A stretch of 64,000 bases of DNA from Rhodobacter sp. Its GTDB lineage: Bacteria; Pseudomonadota; Alphaproteobacteria; Rhodobacterales; Rhodobacteraceae. The notes beneath the pieces were generated by a model. That model had not been told where the DNA came from and ran no database searches. It saw nothing but the letters and a program-made list of their open reading frames with translations. Positions 27,883 through 37,694 of this stretch are shown here, piece after piece; the first letter of the stretch is position 1; each line of letters opens with the position of its first letter. A program made the translations under genes and the position numbers. The DNA lies in contig JADCEN010000029.1 in NCBI GenBank assembly GCA_020250175.1, forward strand, positions 1 through 64,000, written 5' to 3'.

Positions 27883-28659
27883 ATGGCATTTTTTGACGTT
27901 CCCTTATCCGCAGTCCGGCGGTGTCTGACACCCCCGATCAGCGTCGGTCTGATATGCCTTGCCCTTGCCGGCTGTTCGGCACCGCCGCCGCCTGCCGTGA
28001 CGCCCGACCCCTATGAGGGGCGCAACCGCAGCGTTCACGGGTTCAACAAGACGCTTGATCAGACGATCGTGCGCCCGTCGGCATTCGGCTATGGCGGTGT
28101 GGCACCGGGGCCGCTGCGCAATGGCATACAGAATATCGCGCTGAACCTTGGGCTTCCTTCGGATATCGTGAACAGCCTGTTGCAGGCCCGTCCCGGCGCA
28201 GCGCTGGAGAACACCGTGCGCCTGGCGGTGAACACCACGGTCGGCATCGGCGGCCTGTTCGACCCCGCCACGGCGATCGGCATAGAGGGCGAGCCGACCG
28301 GATATGGCGAAACGCTGCATGTCTGGGGCATGGCGGAAGGGAACTATGTGGAAATTCCGCTTGTCGGCCCGTCGAACGACCGCGACGCGCTGGGTCTGGT
28401 GATGGACATCTTCCTTGATCCGCTGCGCTTTACCCTGCCAACGGCCGAGGCCAATGCCTCGACCGCAATCCAGATTCTGGCGGGCCTCGGGCGGCGCTAC
28501 CGCTATTCCGACACCATCGATCCGATCCTGTATGACAGTGCCGACAGCTACGCGCAGCTGAAGCTGCTTTACCTGCAGAACCGGCGGTTTCAGTTGGGCC
28601 AGACGGTAGAGAATGATGCGGATTTCGTTGACCCTTATGAGGATCCCTATGGCGAATGA
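27883..28659 (+). CDS. mlaA: MlaA (VacJ) lipoprotein of phospholipid transport
   Basis: MlaA sits in the outer membrane and removes phospholipids from its outer leaflet, passing them to MlaC. The 258-residue product has a lipobox LAGC with Cys31, then the family start DPYEGRNRSVHGFNKTLD, GPLRNGIQNIALNLGLPSDIVNSLLQ, and the FDPAT and GYGETLHVWG segments. The ATG at 27883 is used; a GTG at 27862 or ATG at 27850 would only lengthen the signal region. It overlaps mlaC by 11 bases. The ABC core genes (mlaFED) are not nearby. Confidence 0.92.
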   Translation: MAFFDVPLSAVRRCLTPPISVGLICLALAGCSAPPPPAVTPDPYEGRNRSVHGFNKTLDQTIVRPSAFGYGGVAPGPLRNGIQNIALNLGLPSDIVNSLLQARPGAALENTVRLAVNTTVGIGGLFDPATAIGIEGEPTGYGETLHVWGMAEGNYVEIPLVGPSNDRDALGLVMDIFLDPLRFTLPTAEANASTAIQILAGLGRRYRYSDTIDPILYDSADSYAQLKLLYLQNRRFQLGQTVENDADFVDPYEDPYGE

Positions 28660-29251
28660 ACTTTCCCGCCGGCATGTGCTGGGCCTTGGTGTTGCCGGAG
28701 GTGTTGCAATCTGCCTGCCCCGCGCCGCCTGGGCGCTGGACGTGGATCAGGCGCGCGGGCTGATCGACGATGTCGTGAACGAGATCAACCGGGTGATCAG
28801 CTCGGGCGGATCCGAAGCGGCGATGCTGACGCAGTTCGAGGCGCTGTTTGCCCGCTATGCCGACGTGCCGGTGATTGCGCGGTCCGTGCTTGGCCCGGCG
28901 GGGCGGCAGGCCAGCCCGGCGCAGATCGCCGGGTTCACCCAGGCGTTCCAGGGCTACATCTCGCGCCGGTACGGCCGGCGGTTCCGCGAGTTCATCGGCG
29001 GGCGGATCGAGGTTGTCGATGCGCGCCCGGTGAAAAGCTACTACGAGGTCATCACCACGGCCATCCTGCAGGGCGAATCCCCCTTCGAGGTGCGCTTTCA
29101 GGTGTCGGACAAGTCCGGCAAGCTGCTGTTCTTCAACATCATCATCGAAGGCGTGAACATGCTTGCCTCTGCCCGCACCGAGATCGGGGCAATGCTGGAC
29201 CGGCAGGGCGGCAACCTTGATGCGCTGATCGCTGAACTGCAGACGACCTGA
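28649..29251 (+). CDS. mlaC: MlaC periplasmic phospholipid-binding protein
   Basis: The 200-residue protein matches the MlaC/Ttg2D family, which ferries phospholipids between MlaA and the inner-membrane transporter. It has an N-terminal export signal with adjacent arginines (SRRHVLGLGVAG, residues 6-17) that resembles a twin-arginine signal and ends near AWALD. The mature domain shows QAFQGYISRRYGRRFREF and SPFEVRFQVSDKSGKLLFFNIIIEGVNML, with the conserved segment near residue 165. Its start lies inside the mlaA 3' end, so the pair is translated together. Confidence 0.9.
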   Translation: MANELSRRHVLGLGVAGGVAICLPRAAWALDVDQARGLIDDVVNEINRVISSGGSEAAMLTQFEALFARYADVPVIARSVLGPAGRQASPAQIAGFTQAFQGYISRRYGRRFREFIGGRIEVVDARPVKSYYEVITTAILQGESPFEVRFQVSDKSGKLLFFNIIIEGVNMLASARTEIGAMLDRQGGNLDALIAELQTT

Positions 29252-29256
29252 CAGGG

Positions 29257-29277
29257 CGGGGGCGGGTTGCGCCCCCG
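29257..29277. terminator. Hairpin between convergent mlaC and PBP1A genes
   Basis: An 8-bp stem pairs CGGGGGCG (29257-29264) with CGCCCCCG (29270-29277) around GGTTG. It sits between two converging stops and probably ends both transcripts. It lacks a T-run. Confidence 0.55.
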
Positions 29278-29281
29278 GTCG

Positions 29282-31492
29282 TCAGTTGTTGCCCGAAAGT
29301 GCCCCAAGCACGTTACGCAAAAGCCCCGCTGGCTTGTCGGCCCTTGCGGGGGCAGGCTCGGCCTGGGTCGCAGGGTCTTCGGCTAAAACCTGGGCTTCAG
29401 ACGGGGCGGCGGCCTGCGGCGGCAGCCGGGGGGCCGGTATGATCATCTGAAGCGGCGCGGGTGGCAGCCCTTCATGTACACGCACCATCACCTCGCGCCA
29501 GATTTCCGCAGGCAATCCCCCGCCGGTGACGCCGGTCAGCGGGGTATTGTCGTCATAGCCCATCCAGACACCTGCGACGTAGTCGGCGGAATAACCGATG
29601 AACCAGGCATCCCGCGCGGCCTGGGTGGTGCCGGTCTTTCCGGCAACCTGGCGGTCGGGCAGGGCGGCGCGGCGGCCGGTGCCTTTTTCGACGACCTGTG
29701 ACAGCATGAAGGTCAGTTCCTGCGCCGCCTGTTCCGAGATCACCCGCTCTCCCATGCCGCCATCCTGGCCCATCAATGGGGCGTCGTCGCCCTGCAGGCG
29801 CAGATCGACAAGGCCATAGGGCTTTACGGCCGAGCCGCCGTTCAGGATGCCGGCATAGGCGCCGGTCATGTCGATCAGCGTCGACTCAGACACGCCAAGC
29901 GCCAGCGCCGGGCCTGCGGCCATATCGCTTTTGATGCCGAAATCGCTGGCGACACGCCGCACCAGATCGCGCCCCACCGCTTCGGACACGCGGACGGCGG
30001 GAATGTTCAGCGAATCCTGCAGCGCCTCGGTCAGGGTGACAACGCCCCGGAACTCCCGGTCATAGTTCGCAGGCGTCCATGGGCCGGAGCCGACAATATT
30101 GATCGTCAGGGGCGAGTCGTCGACGAAATCCGCCGCCGAATAGCCCAGGTCCAGCGCTGCGGCATAGACGAAGGGCTTGAACGCCGACCCGGTCTGGCGC
30201 AGCGCCTGCGTGGCCCGGTTGAAGGAACCGGCCTCTTCGATCTTGCGGCCACCGACCATGGCGCGCACCGCACCGTCCGACGACATGACGACAACCGCCG
30301 CCTGCGCCCGTGATCCGTCCTTCAGCTTTGTGGCAAAGACATCGGCAAGCGCCGTCTCGGCCGCGCGCTGCAGGTCCTGATCCAGCGTGGTGCGGATGAT
30401 CACATCTTCCGTCGTCTCGCTGGTCAGGAAGGCGGGCCCCGATTCCATGACCCAGTCGGCAAAGAACCCGCCCGAGCGGGCTGCCGCGGCGTCCGAAAGT
30501 TGCGCCGGGTTGGTGCGCGCCTCGGCGGCCTCTTCGGCGGTGAGGTAGCCCTGGTCTTCCATCAGCCCCACGATCACCTCAGCGCGGGCGCGGGCGCGGT
30601 CCAGGTTGTTGGTCGGGGCGTAATAGGACGGTGCCTTGAGCAGCCCGGCCAGCATCGCGCCTTCGGCTGGGGTCACTTGGTTTGCGGATTTGCCGAAATA
30701 GCGTTGCGCCGCCGCCTCGAAGCCGCGTGCGCCAGCACCCAGATAGGCCCGGTTCAGATAGATCGTCAGGATTTCATTCTTGGTGTACTTCGCCTCAAGC
30801 GCGAAGGCGAAGGGCATTTCCTTAAGCTTGCGCCCGATGCCGCCCTTGCGGCAGTCGCTTTCGTATTCCGCCTCGGACTTCCACCGGGTCGGATCATAGG
30901 GCACGCCAAGGCACAGCAGCTTGGCTACCTGCTGGGTGATGGTGGACCCGCCGTTGCCTTCCAGCGGGCCGCGTCCCTCGCTGAGGTTGATCCTGATCGC
31001 GCTGAGGATCCCGCGCGGACTGACCCCTGCGTGCCAGTAGAAGCGGCGGTCCTCGGTGGCGACGATAGCGTTCCGCAGATTGGGCGACACCGATGCGGCA
31101 TCGATCTGGCCGCCAAATGTCTCGCCCCGCCAGGCAAACACCTTGCCGTTGCGATCCAGAAGCGTGACCGATCCGCGGGCCCGTGCATCCAGCAGGGCTG
31201 TGACGTCGGGAAGCTTCTGGTAGAAATACAGCGTGACCGAGCCGACGACGATGGCCAGCAGGAAGGCCACGCGCCAGCCAATGCCCCAGATCATCCGCAG
31301 CATCCAGCGCAGGATGCCCCCGAAAAAGCCCATGATCGGATTGCGCTTTGGCGCAGGGCGGCGGGGCGCGGATTTCGCTTTGGCGGCGGGCGGCTTGCGG
31401 CTGCCGCCACCTGACCCTGCCGCAGCCTTCCGCGCGGCGACATAGCGCCTGTCCGCGACCAGAACCGGCCGCCTGTTGTCCGTCACGCTCAT
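29282..31492 (-). CDS. Class A penicillin-binding protein (PBP1A-type)
   Basis: The 736-residue bifunctional enzyme polymerises and crosslinks peptidoglycan. A basic cytoplasmic tail (about 1-50) precedes one transmembrane helix near residues 70-92. The glycosyltransferase domain has EDRRFYWHAGV with the catalytic Glu, GGSTITQQVAK and KEMPFAFALEAKYTKNEIL. The transpeptidase domain has SxxK in TGSAFKPF, SLN in QDSLNIP and KTGT in VAGKTGTTQ. A proline-alanine-rich C-terminal tail of about 70 residues follows. The ATG at 31492 begins the basic tail; the longer upstream frame is not conserved in character. It is divergent from glnK. Confidence 0.93.
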   Translation of the reverse strand: MSVTDNRRPVLVADRRYVAARKAAAGSGGGSRKPPAAKAKSAPRRPAPKRNPIMGFFGGILRWMLRMIWGIGWRVAFLLAIVVGSVTLYFYQKLPDVTALLDARARGSVTLLDRNGKVFAWRGETFGGQIDAASVSPNLRNAIVATEDRRFYWHAGVSPRGILSAIRINLSEGRGPLEGNGGSTITQQVAKLLCLGVPYDPTRWKSEAEYESDCRKGGIGRKLKEMPFAFALEAKYTKNEILTIYLNRAYLGAGARGFEAAAQRYFGKSANQVTPAEGAMLAGLLKAPSYYAPTNNLDRARARAEVIVGLMEDQGYLTAEEAAEARTNPAQLSDAAAARSGGFFADWVMESGPAFLTSETTEDVIIRTTLDQDLQRAAETALADVFATKLKDGSRAQAAVVVMSSDGAVRAMVGGRKIEEAGSFNRATQALRQTGSAFKPFVYAAALDLGYSAADFVDDSPLTINIVGSGPWTPANYDREFRGVVTLTEALQDSLNIPAVRVSEAVGRDLVRRVASDFGIKSDMAAGPALALGVSESTLIDMTGAYAGILNGGSAVKPYGLVDLRLQGDDAPLMGQDGGMGERVISEQAAQELTFMLSQVVEKGTGRRAALPDRQVAGKTGTTQAARDAWFIGYSADYVAGVWMGYDDNTPLTGVTGGGLPAEIWREVMVRVHEGLPPAPLQMIIPAPRLPPQAAAPSEAQVLAEDPATQAEPAPARADKPAGLLRNVLGALSGNN

Positions 31493-31756
31493 GCCTGTTC
31501 CGCCCGTCCGTTGCGTGCGCTTGCTCTTGAAAGCGACTTTAGCGCGCCCTGTGACAAATGTGGAGGGTCTGAGAACGCGATTCGCATCAGTGCCATGATC
31601 AAAAACTATGCATGATGCCCAAAAAGTACAAAAAACAGGCAGAAACCCCCAAACTCCTGTCCCTGCCTGGGTCACATTTCTTGTGCCTGCGGCAATTCCA
31701 TAACCTTTCTCGGGCGTGGGCCACCCCGGCCGCCGGCATCACGGAAGGGAAGCGAC

Positions 31757-32095
31757 GTGAAACTCATCATAGCAGCAATCAAGCCGTTCAAACTGGAGGA
31801 GGTCCGCGAAGCACTGACCTCGATCGGTGTGCGCGGCATGATGGTGACCGAGATCAAGGGCTTCGGCTCTCAGTCCGGGCATACCGAAATCTATCGCGGT
31901 GCGGAATATGCCGTGAACTTCGTGCCGAAGATGCGGCTTGAAATCGTTGTCAGCGACAACCTGTCGGACGCCGTCGTCGAAACGATCCGCGCAACGGCCA
32001 AGACCGGCAAGATCGGCGACGGAAAGATCTTTGTGCTTGATGTTGAGCAGGCCCTGCGCGTGCGGACCGGCGAACTCAACGACGATGCTCTTTGA
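31757..32095 (+). CDS. glnK: PII nitrogen regulatory protein GlnK
   Basis: The 112-residue PII protein senses 2-oxoglutarate, ATP and ADP and controls AmtB and nitrogen enzymes. The T-loop is intact: GHTEIYRGAEY at 41-51, with the uridylylated Tyr51, and the C-terminal signature KTGKIGDGKIFV near 84-95 is typical. The start is GTG at 31757 after GGAAGGGAAG. It precedes amtB by 29 bases, the standard glnK-amtB operon. The 264-base region upstream has an A-rich patch near 31598-31640; I could not recognise a convincing sigma-54 promoter in it. Confidence 0.95.
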   Translation: MKLIIAAIKPFKLEEVREALTSIGVRGMMVTEIKGFGSQSGHTEIYRGAEYAVNFVPKMRLEIVVSDNLSDAVVETIRATAKTGKIGDGKIFVLDVEQALRVRTGELNDDAL

Positions 32096-32124
32096 CGGGC
32101 GCAGTGGGGAAAGTGAGATCTGAC

Positions 32125-33624
32125 ATGTCAAAACTGATGAAATCCATCGGGCTTGCCGCGCTTCCCGCGCTGCTGACAGCCCTTCCGGTCCGGGCACAAG
32201 ACACCGCCGCAGATGCTGCGGCGCTGGTGCCTTATGTCTATGAAAAAGCGGTCGACAAGGGCGATGTCGCCTGGATGACCATTTCCACCGTCCTTGTGCT
32301 GCTGATGACGGTGCCGGGGCTGGCGCTGTTCTATGGCGGCCTTGTCCGGTCCAAGAACATGCTTTCGGTGCTGACCCAGGTCTTTGCCATCACCTGCGTC
32401 GTTGCGATCATCTGGATCACCTACGGCTATTCGCTGGCTTTCACCTATGGCGGGTCGATGGATTCGTTTGTCGGCGGCTTTTCCAAGGTCTTCCTTGCCG
32501 GTGTCGACCCGACAACGCTGGTTCCGACCTTCTCCAACGGGGTCTGGCTGCCCGAATATGCCTTCATCGCGTTCCAGATGACCTTCGCCTGCATCACCCC
32601 GGCGCTGATCGTGGGTGCCTTTGCCGAACGTGTGAAGTTTTCGGCCCTGCTGGTGTTCGTGGTGCTTTGGGTCACCTTCATCTACTTTCCGATGGCGCAC
32701 ATGGTCTGGTGGTGGGGTGGCCCCGACTTCCTGGCGGAACAGCAGACGCTGCTGCTGATCGCCGAAGCGGCGGGCGACACGGCTGCTGCCGAGGCTGCCG
32801 CCGCGAACCTTGCCGCGAACGGGTTGCTGTGGAACTGGGGCGCGCTCGACTTTGCCGGCGGGACCGTGGTGCATATCAACGCCGGGGTGGCCGGTCTGGT
32901 GGGTGCCATCGTGATCGGCAAGCGCGTTGGCTTCATGAAAGATTCGATGACGCCGCATTCGCTGACCATGACGATGATCGGCGCATCCTTGCTGTGGGTT
33001 GGCTGGTTCGGCTTCAACGCCGGGTCCAACCTTGAATCGAACGCCGTCACCGCGCTGGCGGTGGTCAACACCTTCGTCGCATCGGCCGCTGCGGGTGCGT
33101 CCTGGATGTTCACGGAATGGGCGGTCAAGGGCAAACCGTCGCTTCTGGGCCTTGTGTCCGGCGCGATTGCGGGCCTTGTCGCCGTCACGCCCGCTGCGGG
33201 CTTTGCCGGACCGATGGGGTCGGTCGTGCTGGGCCTGATTGCCGGTGCGGGCTGTTTCGGGGCGGTGTCGCTGATCCGCAACAGCTTCAAGATCGACGAT
33301 TCGCTTGACGTGTTCGGCATCCATGGCGTCGGCGGCATCATCGGCGCGCTGGCGACGGGCATCCTGGTGAACCCGGCCCTTGGCGGGGCGGGCATTCCCG
33401 ACTATCTGTCGCAGCCCGGTTCGCTTGTGGTTGGCGACTATGTCTTCGCCACGGCCTTCCTGGCGCAGGTCAAGGCGGTGGTGTTCACCGTCCTGTTCTC
33501 GGGCATCGGGTCTTACATCCTGTTCAAGCTGGTTGATCTGGTGATCGGCCTGCGCGTTGCGGAAGAAGAGGAACGCGAAGGTCTGGATGTGGCCGAACAT
33601 GGCGAACGGGCCTATAACATGTGA
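32125..33624 (+). CDS. amtB: Ammonium transporter AmtB
   Basis: The 499-residue protein has a cleavable signal peptide (ALPVRAQ, cleaved near residue 25) and eleven membrane helices. Signature pieces are GLALFYGGLVRSKN, the first pore histidine region GTVVHINAGVAGLVGA and the late IHGVGGIIGAL segment with the second conserved His. An Ala/Glu-rich insertion (TAAAEAAAANLAANG) extends the loop before the VVHIN helix, a feature I recall from other alphaproteobacterial AmtBs. The channel imports ammonium and is blocked by GlnK, whose gene precedes it. A strong terminator follows at 33694. Confidence 0.95.
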   Translation: MSKLMKSIGLAALPALLTALPVRAQDTAADAAALVPYVYEKAVDKGDVAWMTISTVLVLLMTVPGLALFYGGLVRSKNMLSVLTQVFAITCVVAIIWITYGYSLAFTYGGSMDSFVGGFSKVFLAGVDPTTLVPTFSNGVWLPEYAFIAFQMTFACITPALIVGAFAERVKFSALLVFVVLWVTFIYFPMAHMVWWWGGPDFLAEQQTLLLIAEAAGDTAAAEAAAANLAANGLLWNWGALDFAGGTVVHINAGVAGLVGAIVIGKRVGFMKDSMTPHSLTMTMIGASLLWVGWFGFNAGSNLESNAVTALAVVNTFVASAAAGASWMFTEWAVKGKPSLLGLVSGAIAGLVAVTPAAGFAGPMGSVVLGLIAGAGCFGAVSLIRNSFKIDDSLDVFGIHGVGGIIGALATGILVNPALGGAGIPDYLSQPGSLVVGDYVFATAFLAQVKAVVFTVLFSGIGSYILFKLVDLVIGLRVAEEEEREGLDVAEHGERAYNM

Positions 33625-33693
33625 CCTTGCACAAAGGGGGGGCCGGATCAAACCGGCCCGTTTCCCGGCGCGGCCCCTGTCTGCGCGGCACAT

Positions 33694-33721
33694 CGGCCCG
33701 GGTTTTTGCCCGGGCCGTTTT
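33694..33721 (+). terminator. Rho-independent terminator after amtB
   Basis: A 9-bp stem pairs CGGCCCGGG (33694-33702) with CCCGGGCCG (33709-33717) around a T-rich loop and is followed by TTTT. It is 70 bases after the amtB stop and is the clearest intrinsic terminator in the window. Confidence 0.85.
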
Positions 33722-33787
33722 CCGCTCAGGCCGCGGCAAGGGGGCGGATCAGGCAGGTCGCCGGGCCGGATCGCCCGGCCCCACCCG

Positions 33788-34969
33788 TCAGGCGACGATG
33801 TCGGCGATGGCCCGGGCCAGGACCGGAACGGCGGCTGCGTTGAGCCCGGCAATGTTCATCCGGCTGTCGCTGACCATGTAGATGCCACGCTCGGCCCGCA
33901 GCCGCCCGACCTCGGCCTCGGTCGCGCCCAGTACCGAAAACATGCCGCGGTGCCGGGCGATGAAGCCCCAGCGGTCTGATCCGGTCAGGCGGCGCAGCTC
34001 CTGTGCCAGCGATTGGCGCAGACCCAGCATATTCAGCCGGATTTCTTCCAGTTCCTGCGCCCAGATCGCGGTCAGGGCAGGGTCTTCAAGGATCATGGTG
34101 ACCAGCCGCGCCCCGTGATCGGGCGGGAAAGAGTAGTTCTGCCGGTTCAGAAACGCGAGGTTCGCCTGGATCAGCCCGCGCTGCGCCGAAGTGCCAAGCC
34201 CGATCAGCAGGCCGGTCCGTTCGCGATAGATGCCGAAGTTCTTGGAACAGGAGGCCGCGATCAGCACCTCGGGGCAGCGCGCGGCAATCGCCCGCGTCGG
34301 GGCGGCATCCGCCTCCAGCCCGTCGCCGAAGCCCTGATAGGCAAGGTCGATCAGCGGCACGGCACCCTTCGCCGCCAGAAGGTCGGCAACGGTCGCCCAT
34401 TCCGCAAGGTTCGGGTTTGCCCCGGTCGGGTTGTGGCAACAGCCGTGCAGCAGCACGACATCCCCTGCCGCAACCTGCCCCAGGTCCGCCAGCATCCCCT
34501 CAAGATCGACCCCGCACGTCCGGCTGTCGAAATACCGGTACCAGGCAAACGGGATGCCAAGATAGCGCAGGATCGACGGGTGGTTCGGCCAGGTCGGGTC
34601 AGACAGCCAGACCCGTGCTGCGGGGCTTGCCAGACGCACCAGTTCCAGTGCCTGGCGGATCGCGCCGGTCCCGCCCGGTGTCGCCACCGCCGCAATCCGG
34701 TCCTGCGGCACGCTGCCCCCCAGGATCACACCCGACAGCGCCGCGTGGAAGGCCGGGTCGCCGGCCAGTCCCGTATAGGTCTTGGACGTTTCTCGCTCCC
34801 ACAGCTGTTTCTCGGCGATCTTCACCGCGCGCATCACCGGTGTCAGCCCGGTTGCATCCCTGTAGACGCCGACGCCAAGGTCGATCTTGTCGGGGCGCGG
34901 ATCGTCCCGGAACATCTGGATCAACTGCAGTATCTTGTCCTGCGGCTGCGGTTTCAGCGCGTCAAACAC
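33788..34969 (-). CDS. Aromatic/aspartate aminotransferase (class I)
   Basis: The 393-residue PLP enzyme transfers amino groups between aspartate or aromatic amino acids and 2-oxoglutarate. The PLP lysine is Lys243 in SCSKNFGIYRERTG; other family marks are GVGVYRD at 33-38, HNPTG at 179-183 and DLAYQGFG at 208-215. The family start is M-F-x-x-LKPQPxDKIL, so I chose the GTG at 34969, which overlaps the sulfurtransferase stop, rather than the ATG 18 bases upstream. The two genes are therefore translationally coupled. Whether it prefers aspartate or tyrosine cannot be told. Confidence 0.9.
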   Translation of the reverse strand: MFDALKPQPQDKILQLIQMFRDDPRPDKIDLGVGVYRDATGLTPVMRAVKIAEKQLWERETSKTYTGLAGDPAFHAALSGVILGGSVPQDRIAAVATPGGTGAIRQALELVRLASPAARVWLSDPTWPNHPSILRYLGIPFAWYRYFDSRTCGVDLEGMLADLGQVAAGDVVLLHGCCHNPTGANPNLAEWATVADLLAAKGAVPLIDLAYQGFGDGLEADAAPTRAIAARCPEVLIAASCSKNFGIYRERTGLLIGLGTSAQRGLIQANLAFLNRQNYSFPPDHGARLVTMILEDPALTAIWAQELEEIRLNMLGLRQSLAQELRRLTGSDRWGFIARHRGMFSVLGATEAEVGRLRAERGIYMVSDSRMNIAGLNAAAVPVLARAIADIVA

Positions 34970-35825
34970 CGGACTGCCCCTTTGCAACCTTCAGGTCGGG
35001 ATACATGCCCCATTCGGCCCAGCTTCCGTCGTAGAGCGCATGGTTGCGGTGGCCCAGCCGTTCCAGCGCCAGCGACAGGATTGCCGCAGTCACGCCCGAG
35101 CCGCAGGTGGTGATCGCCGGGCGGGTCAGGTCCACCCCGGCTTCGGCGAAGGCGGCCCGCAATCCGTCAAGATCCTTCATCGTTCCGTCCGGGTTCAGAA
35201 GATTTGCATAGGGCACGTTCTTTGATCCGGGAATGTGGCCGGACCGAAGCCCTGGTCGCGGTTCCGGCACATCGCCCCGAAACCGGGCGGCCGACCGCGC
35301 ATCGATGATTTCGCTGTCGCCCAGTTTGCTGGCATGAGCCACCTGGGTTACGTCCTTGGACCAGGCGGCCTGCCGCTGCACCGTGATGTGGCGGTCGCGG
35401 ATGACGGGGGCCACGTCTTCCGTGGGTCGGCCTTCGGATTGCCACTTGCGCAAGCCGCCGTCCAGAACGGCCACATCCGTCTTGCCCATCAGGCGGAAGG
35501 TCCACCAGACGCGCGCCGCAGAAAACAGACCGGCGCTGTCATAGACCACCACCTGATGCCCGTCGCCCACGCCCATCGCCCGCATCCGGCTGATGAACTT
35601 TTCGGGCGGCGGGGCCATGTGGGGCAGGGAAGACCGATGGTCGGTGATCCCGTCGATGTCGAAAAAGCGCGCACCGGGAATATGGGCGGCAAGGTATTCG
35701 CCCTTCGGGTCGCGCCCGGCATCCGGCAGGTACCAGGACGCATCGAGAATCCGCAGATCCGGGTCCTTCAGATGCGTCTCGAGCCACTGCGTCGAAACAA
35801 GCGTTCCGGGATCATCTGCCGCCAT
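34962..35825 (-). CDS. sseA: 3-mercaptopyruvate sulfurtransferase
   Basis: The 287-residue protein has two rhodanese domains. The active-site loop in the second one is CGSGVTA with Cys241 as sulfur carrier, which is the mercaptopyruvate-type loop (CG[ST]GVT), and not the thiosulfate-type CRxGxx. It moves sulfur from 3-mercaptopyruvate to thiophilic acceptors. A good AGGGGGG ribosome site supports the ATG at 35825. Coupling with an aminotransferase downstream fits cysteine catabolism, since transamination of cysteine gives mercaptopyruvate; that link is inference. Confidence 0.92.
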   Translation of the reverse strand: MAADDPGTLVSTQWLETHLKDPDLRILDASWYLPDAGRDPKGEYLAAHIPGARFFDIDGITDHRSSLPHMAPPPEKFISRMRAMGVGDGHQVVVYDSAGLFSAARVWWTFRLMGKTDVAVLDGGLRKWQSEGRPTEDVAPVIRDRHITVQRQAAWSKDVTQVAHASKLGDSEIIDARSAARFRGDVPEPRPGLRSGHIPGSKNVPYANLLNPDGTMKDLDGLRAAFAEAGVDLTRPAITTCGSGVTAAILSLALERLGHRNHALYDGSWAEWGMYPDLKVAKGQSGV

Positions 35826-36130
35826 CTGCGCCCCCCTTTGATGCCTGTCCACCCATAGCTGGACAGGGGGCTGATCGGCAAGTCGGCCTGACAGGGCTGC
35901 GCAGCACGCAACGCCCGGAACCCTGTTCAGGGGGCGGGAAACGGCCTTTCTGATCCCGCACTACCCGGCAGAAAAGGACAGACACCGACCGGCCTGCCCC
36001 CCCTGACCTTGGGCATCGGGCGTGGCAGCCGGTGGCTTTGCATTCCCGCCCCGGCCGGGGTGACGGCGCCTGCCCGTCTTGCGGTCCCGGCCCGTCGGGA
36101 CCCATGCCGGATGCCTCTGTCCGGCCCGCG
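35826..36130. other. Gap between sseA and smpB
   Basis: No gene is visible. Two hairpins are present: CCTGTCCA (35844-35851) pairs with TGGACAGG (35860-35867), close to the sseA start, and GGTCCCG (36083-36089) pairs with CGGGACC (36096-36102), 29 bases after the smpB stop and possibly its terminator. Confidence 0.5.
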
Positions 36131-36607
36131 TCAGTGGTGACTGTGCTTGAGCAGCCGCGACTTCTCGCGGTCCCAGTCGCGCTTTGCCTCGGTGGCGCGC
36201 TTGTCGGCCAGTTTCTTGCCCTTGGCCACGCCCAGCTTCAGCTTCACGATGCCGCGGTCGTTGAAGTACATGGCGATGGGAACGATGGTCATGCCCTCTC
36301 GCGCGGTCGCGTTCCACAAACGGCCCAGTTCCTTGCGGCTGACCAGCAGCTTGCGCCTGCGGCGTTCTTCATGGCCCCAGGTCTTGGCCTGCAGATAAGG
36401 GGCGATGTAGCCGTTGATCAGCCAAAGCTCGCCGCCTTCGACACTGGCATAGCTTTCGCCGATGTTCGCCCCGCCCTGGCGCAGCGACTTCACTTCGGAC
36501 CCCTGCAGGATGATGCCCGCCTCGATATCGCTTTCGATGGCATAGTCGAACCGCGCGCGGCGGTTTTCGGCGATGAGTTTGGAGTTGGGGTCGGATTTTT
36601 GCGCCAT
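36131..36607 (-). CDS. smpB: SsrA-binding protein SmpB
   Basis: SmpB binds tmRNA and brings it to stalled ribosomes for trans-translation. The 158-residue product begins with [15 protein letters not shown], has [24 protein letters not shown], and ends with the basic tail [19 protein letters not shown] that enters the mRNA channel. Length is normal. A tmRNA gene was not found in the window. It lies between sseA and the divergent CDF transporter, with dapA and slt about 2 kb away on the other side. Confidence 0.95.
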   Translation of the reverse strand: MAQKSDPNSKLIAENRRARFDYAIESDIEAGIILQGSEVKSLRQGGANIGESYASVEGGELWLINGYIAPYLQAKTWGHEERRRRKLLVSRKELGRLWNATAREGMTIVPIAMYFNDRGIVKLKLGVAKGKKLADKRATEAKRDWDREKSRLLKHSHH

Positions 36608-36715
36608 GATCTTTCCGAAATAGGCAACCGGCAGGGCAAAGTCCATAAGCCCGGTCCGATTGCCCCGGCGCGGCGGGGCTGATAGCATCGCCAGGCTAAT
36701 GCGGGGGGGCGGCAG

Positions 36716-37663
36716 GTGAGCAGGATCGAGGCCGCAGGCCGACAGGAACAGGCCCTGCTGCGCCAGTCACTGGGGCTGCTGATCGGGCTTGCCGGGGTCA
36801 GCGTGGTGTTCGGCATCCTGACCGGGTCCTTCGCGATCCTGTTCGACGGCATCTATGCGCTGATCGATGCCTGCATGGGCGGGCTGGCGCTGCTGGTGTC
36901 GCGGCTGATCCTGCAGGATGCGCTGCGGCACAACCGCGACCGCCCGGGCAAGGTGCGCTACCAGTTCGGTTTCTGGCACCTGGAGCCGATGGTGCTGGCG
37001 CTGAATGCCACGCTGCTGGTACTGGCCATCCTTTATGCCCTTGGCAGTGCGCTGATCCTGCTGGTCGAGGGTGGCAGCGAACCGGATTTCGGCTGGGCCG
37101 TGGTCTATGCCGGGTCAATGGCGGTGGTCTGCCTTGCGATGGGGCTGCGCCAGCGGCGGCGCAACCGCGACCTCGGCTCGGCTTTCATTGCGCTGGATGT
37201 GAAAAGCTGGATCATGTCGGGCTCGATCAGCTTCGCGCTGCTGGTGGCTTTTGCCCTTGGCCGGGCGATGACCGGCACGCGGTTCGAGCCGTGGCAGCCG
37301 ATGGTCGATCCGGCGATTTTGGCGCTGGTCTGCCTTGCCGTGCTGCCGATGCCGTTTTCCGATCTGCGCGCCGCCGTGCGCGACATCTTCCTGCTGGCCC
37401 CCGATGATCTGGATGCGCAGGTGACCGAGGTGGCCACCCGCGCGGTGGCGCGGCACGGCTTTGTCGAGGCGCATACCTATGTGGCCCGCGTCGGCCGGTC
37501 AAAACTGATGGACATCCACTTTGTCGTGCCGCCGGGCTGGCCCGTGGGCAGCATTGCCGAACTGGATGCGATCCGTGATCGCGTGGGTGCCGAGATCGGC
37601 GGCGAGGGGCCGAACCGCTGGCTGACGATCTGCTTTACCGAGGATGTGGAATGGGCGTCCTGA
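36716..37663 (+). CDS. Cation diffusion facilitator-family transporter
   Basis: The 315-residue protein has about six membrane helices. The helix-2 signature [20 protein letters not shown] matches the CDF family pattern in which acidic residues coordinate metal, and the helix-5 counterpart is [17 protein letters not shown] soluble C-terminal domain (about 230-315) ends in [10 protein letters not shown]. The classic HxxxD metal site of zinc transporters is not obvious, so the ion is uncertain. The start is GTG at 36716 beside GGCAG. It is followed 31 bases later by an ion-channel gene. Confidence 0.8.
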   Translation: MSRIEAAGRQEQALLRQSLGLLIGLAGVSVVFGILTGSFAILFDGIYALIDACMGGLALLVSRLILQDALRHNRDRPGKVRYQFGFWHLEPMVLALNATLLVLAILYALGSALILLVEGGSEPDFGWAVVYAGSMAVVCLAMGLRQRRRNRDLGSAFIALDVKSWIMSGSISFALLVAFALGRAMTGTRFEPWQPMVDPAILALVCLAVLPMPFSDLRAAVRDIFLLAPDDLDAQVTEVATRAVARHGFVEAHTYVARVGRSKLMDIHFVVPPGWPVGSIAELDAIRDRVGAEIGGEGPNRWLTICFTEDVEWAS

Positions 37664-37694
37664 CAGGCCCGTCCGGGATGAGTGCGGGGGCAGC

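Noticed and set aside
31598-31756. Sigma-54 promoter upstream of glnK
   Set aside because: I searched for a GG-N10-GC core and found no match with acceptable flanks; only an A-rich patch is present.
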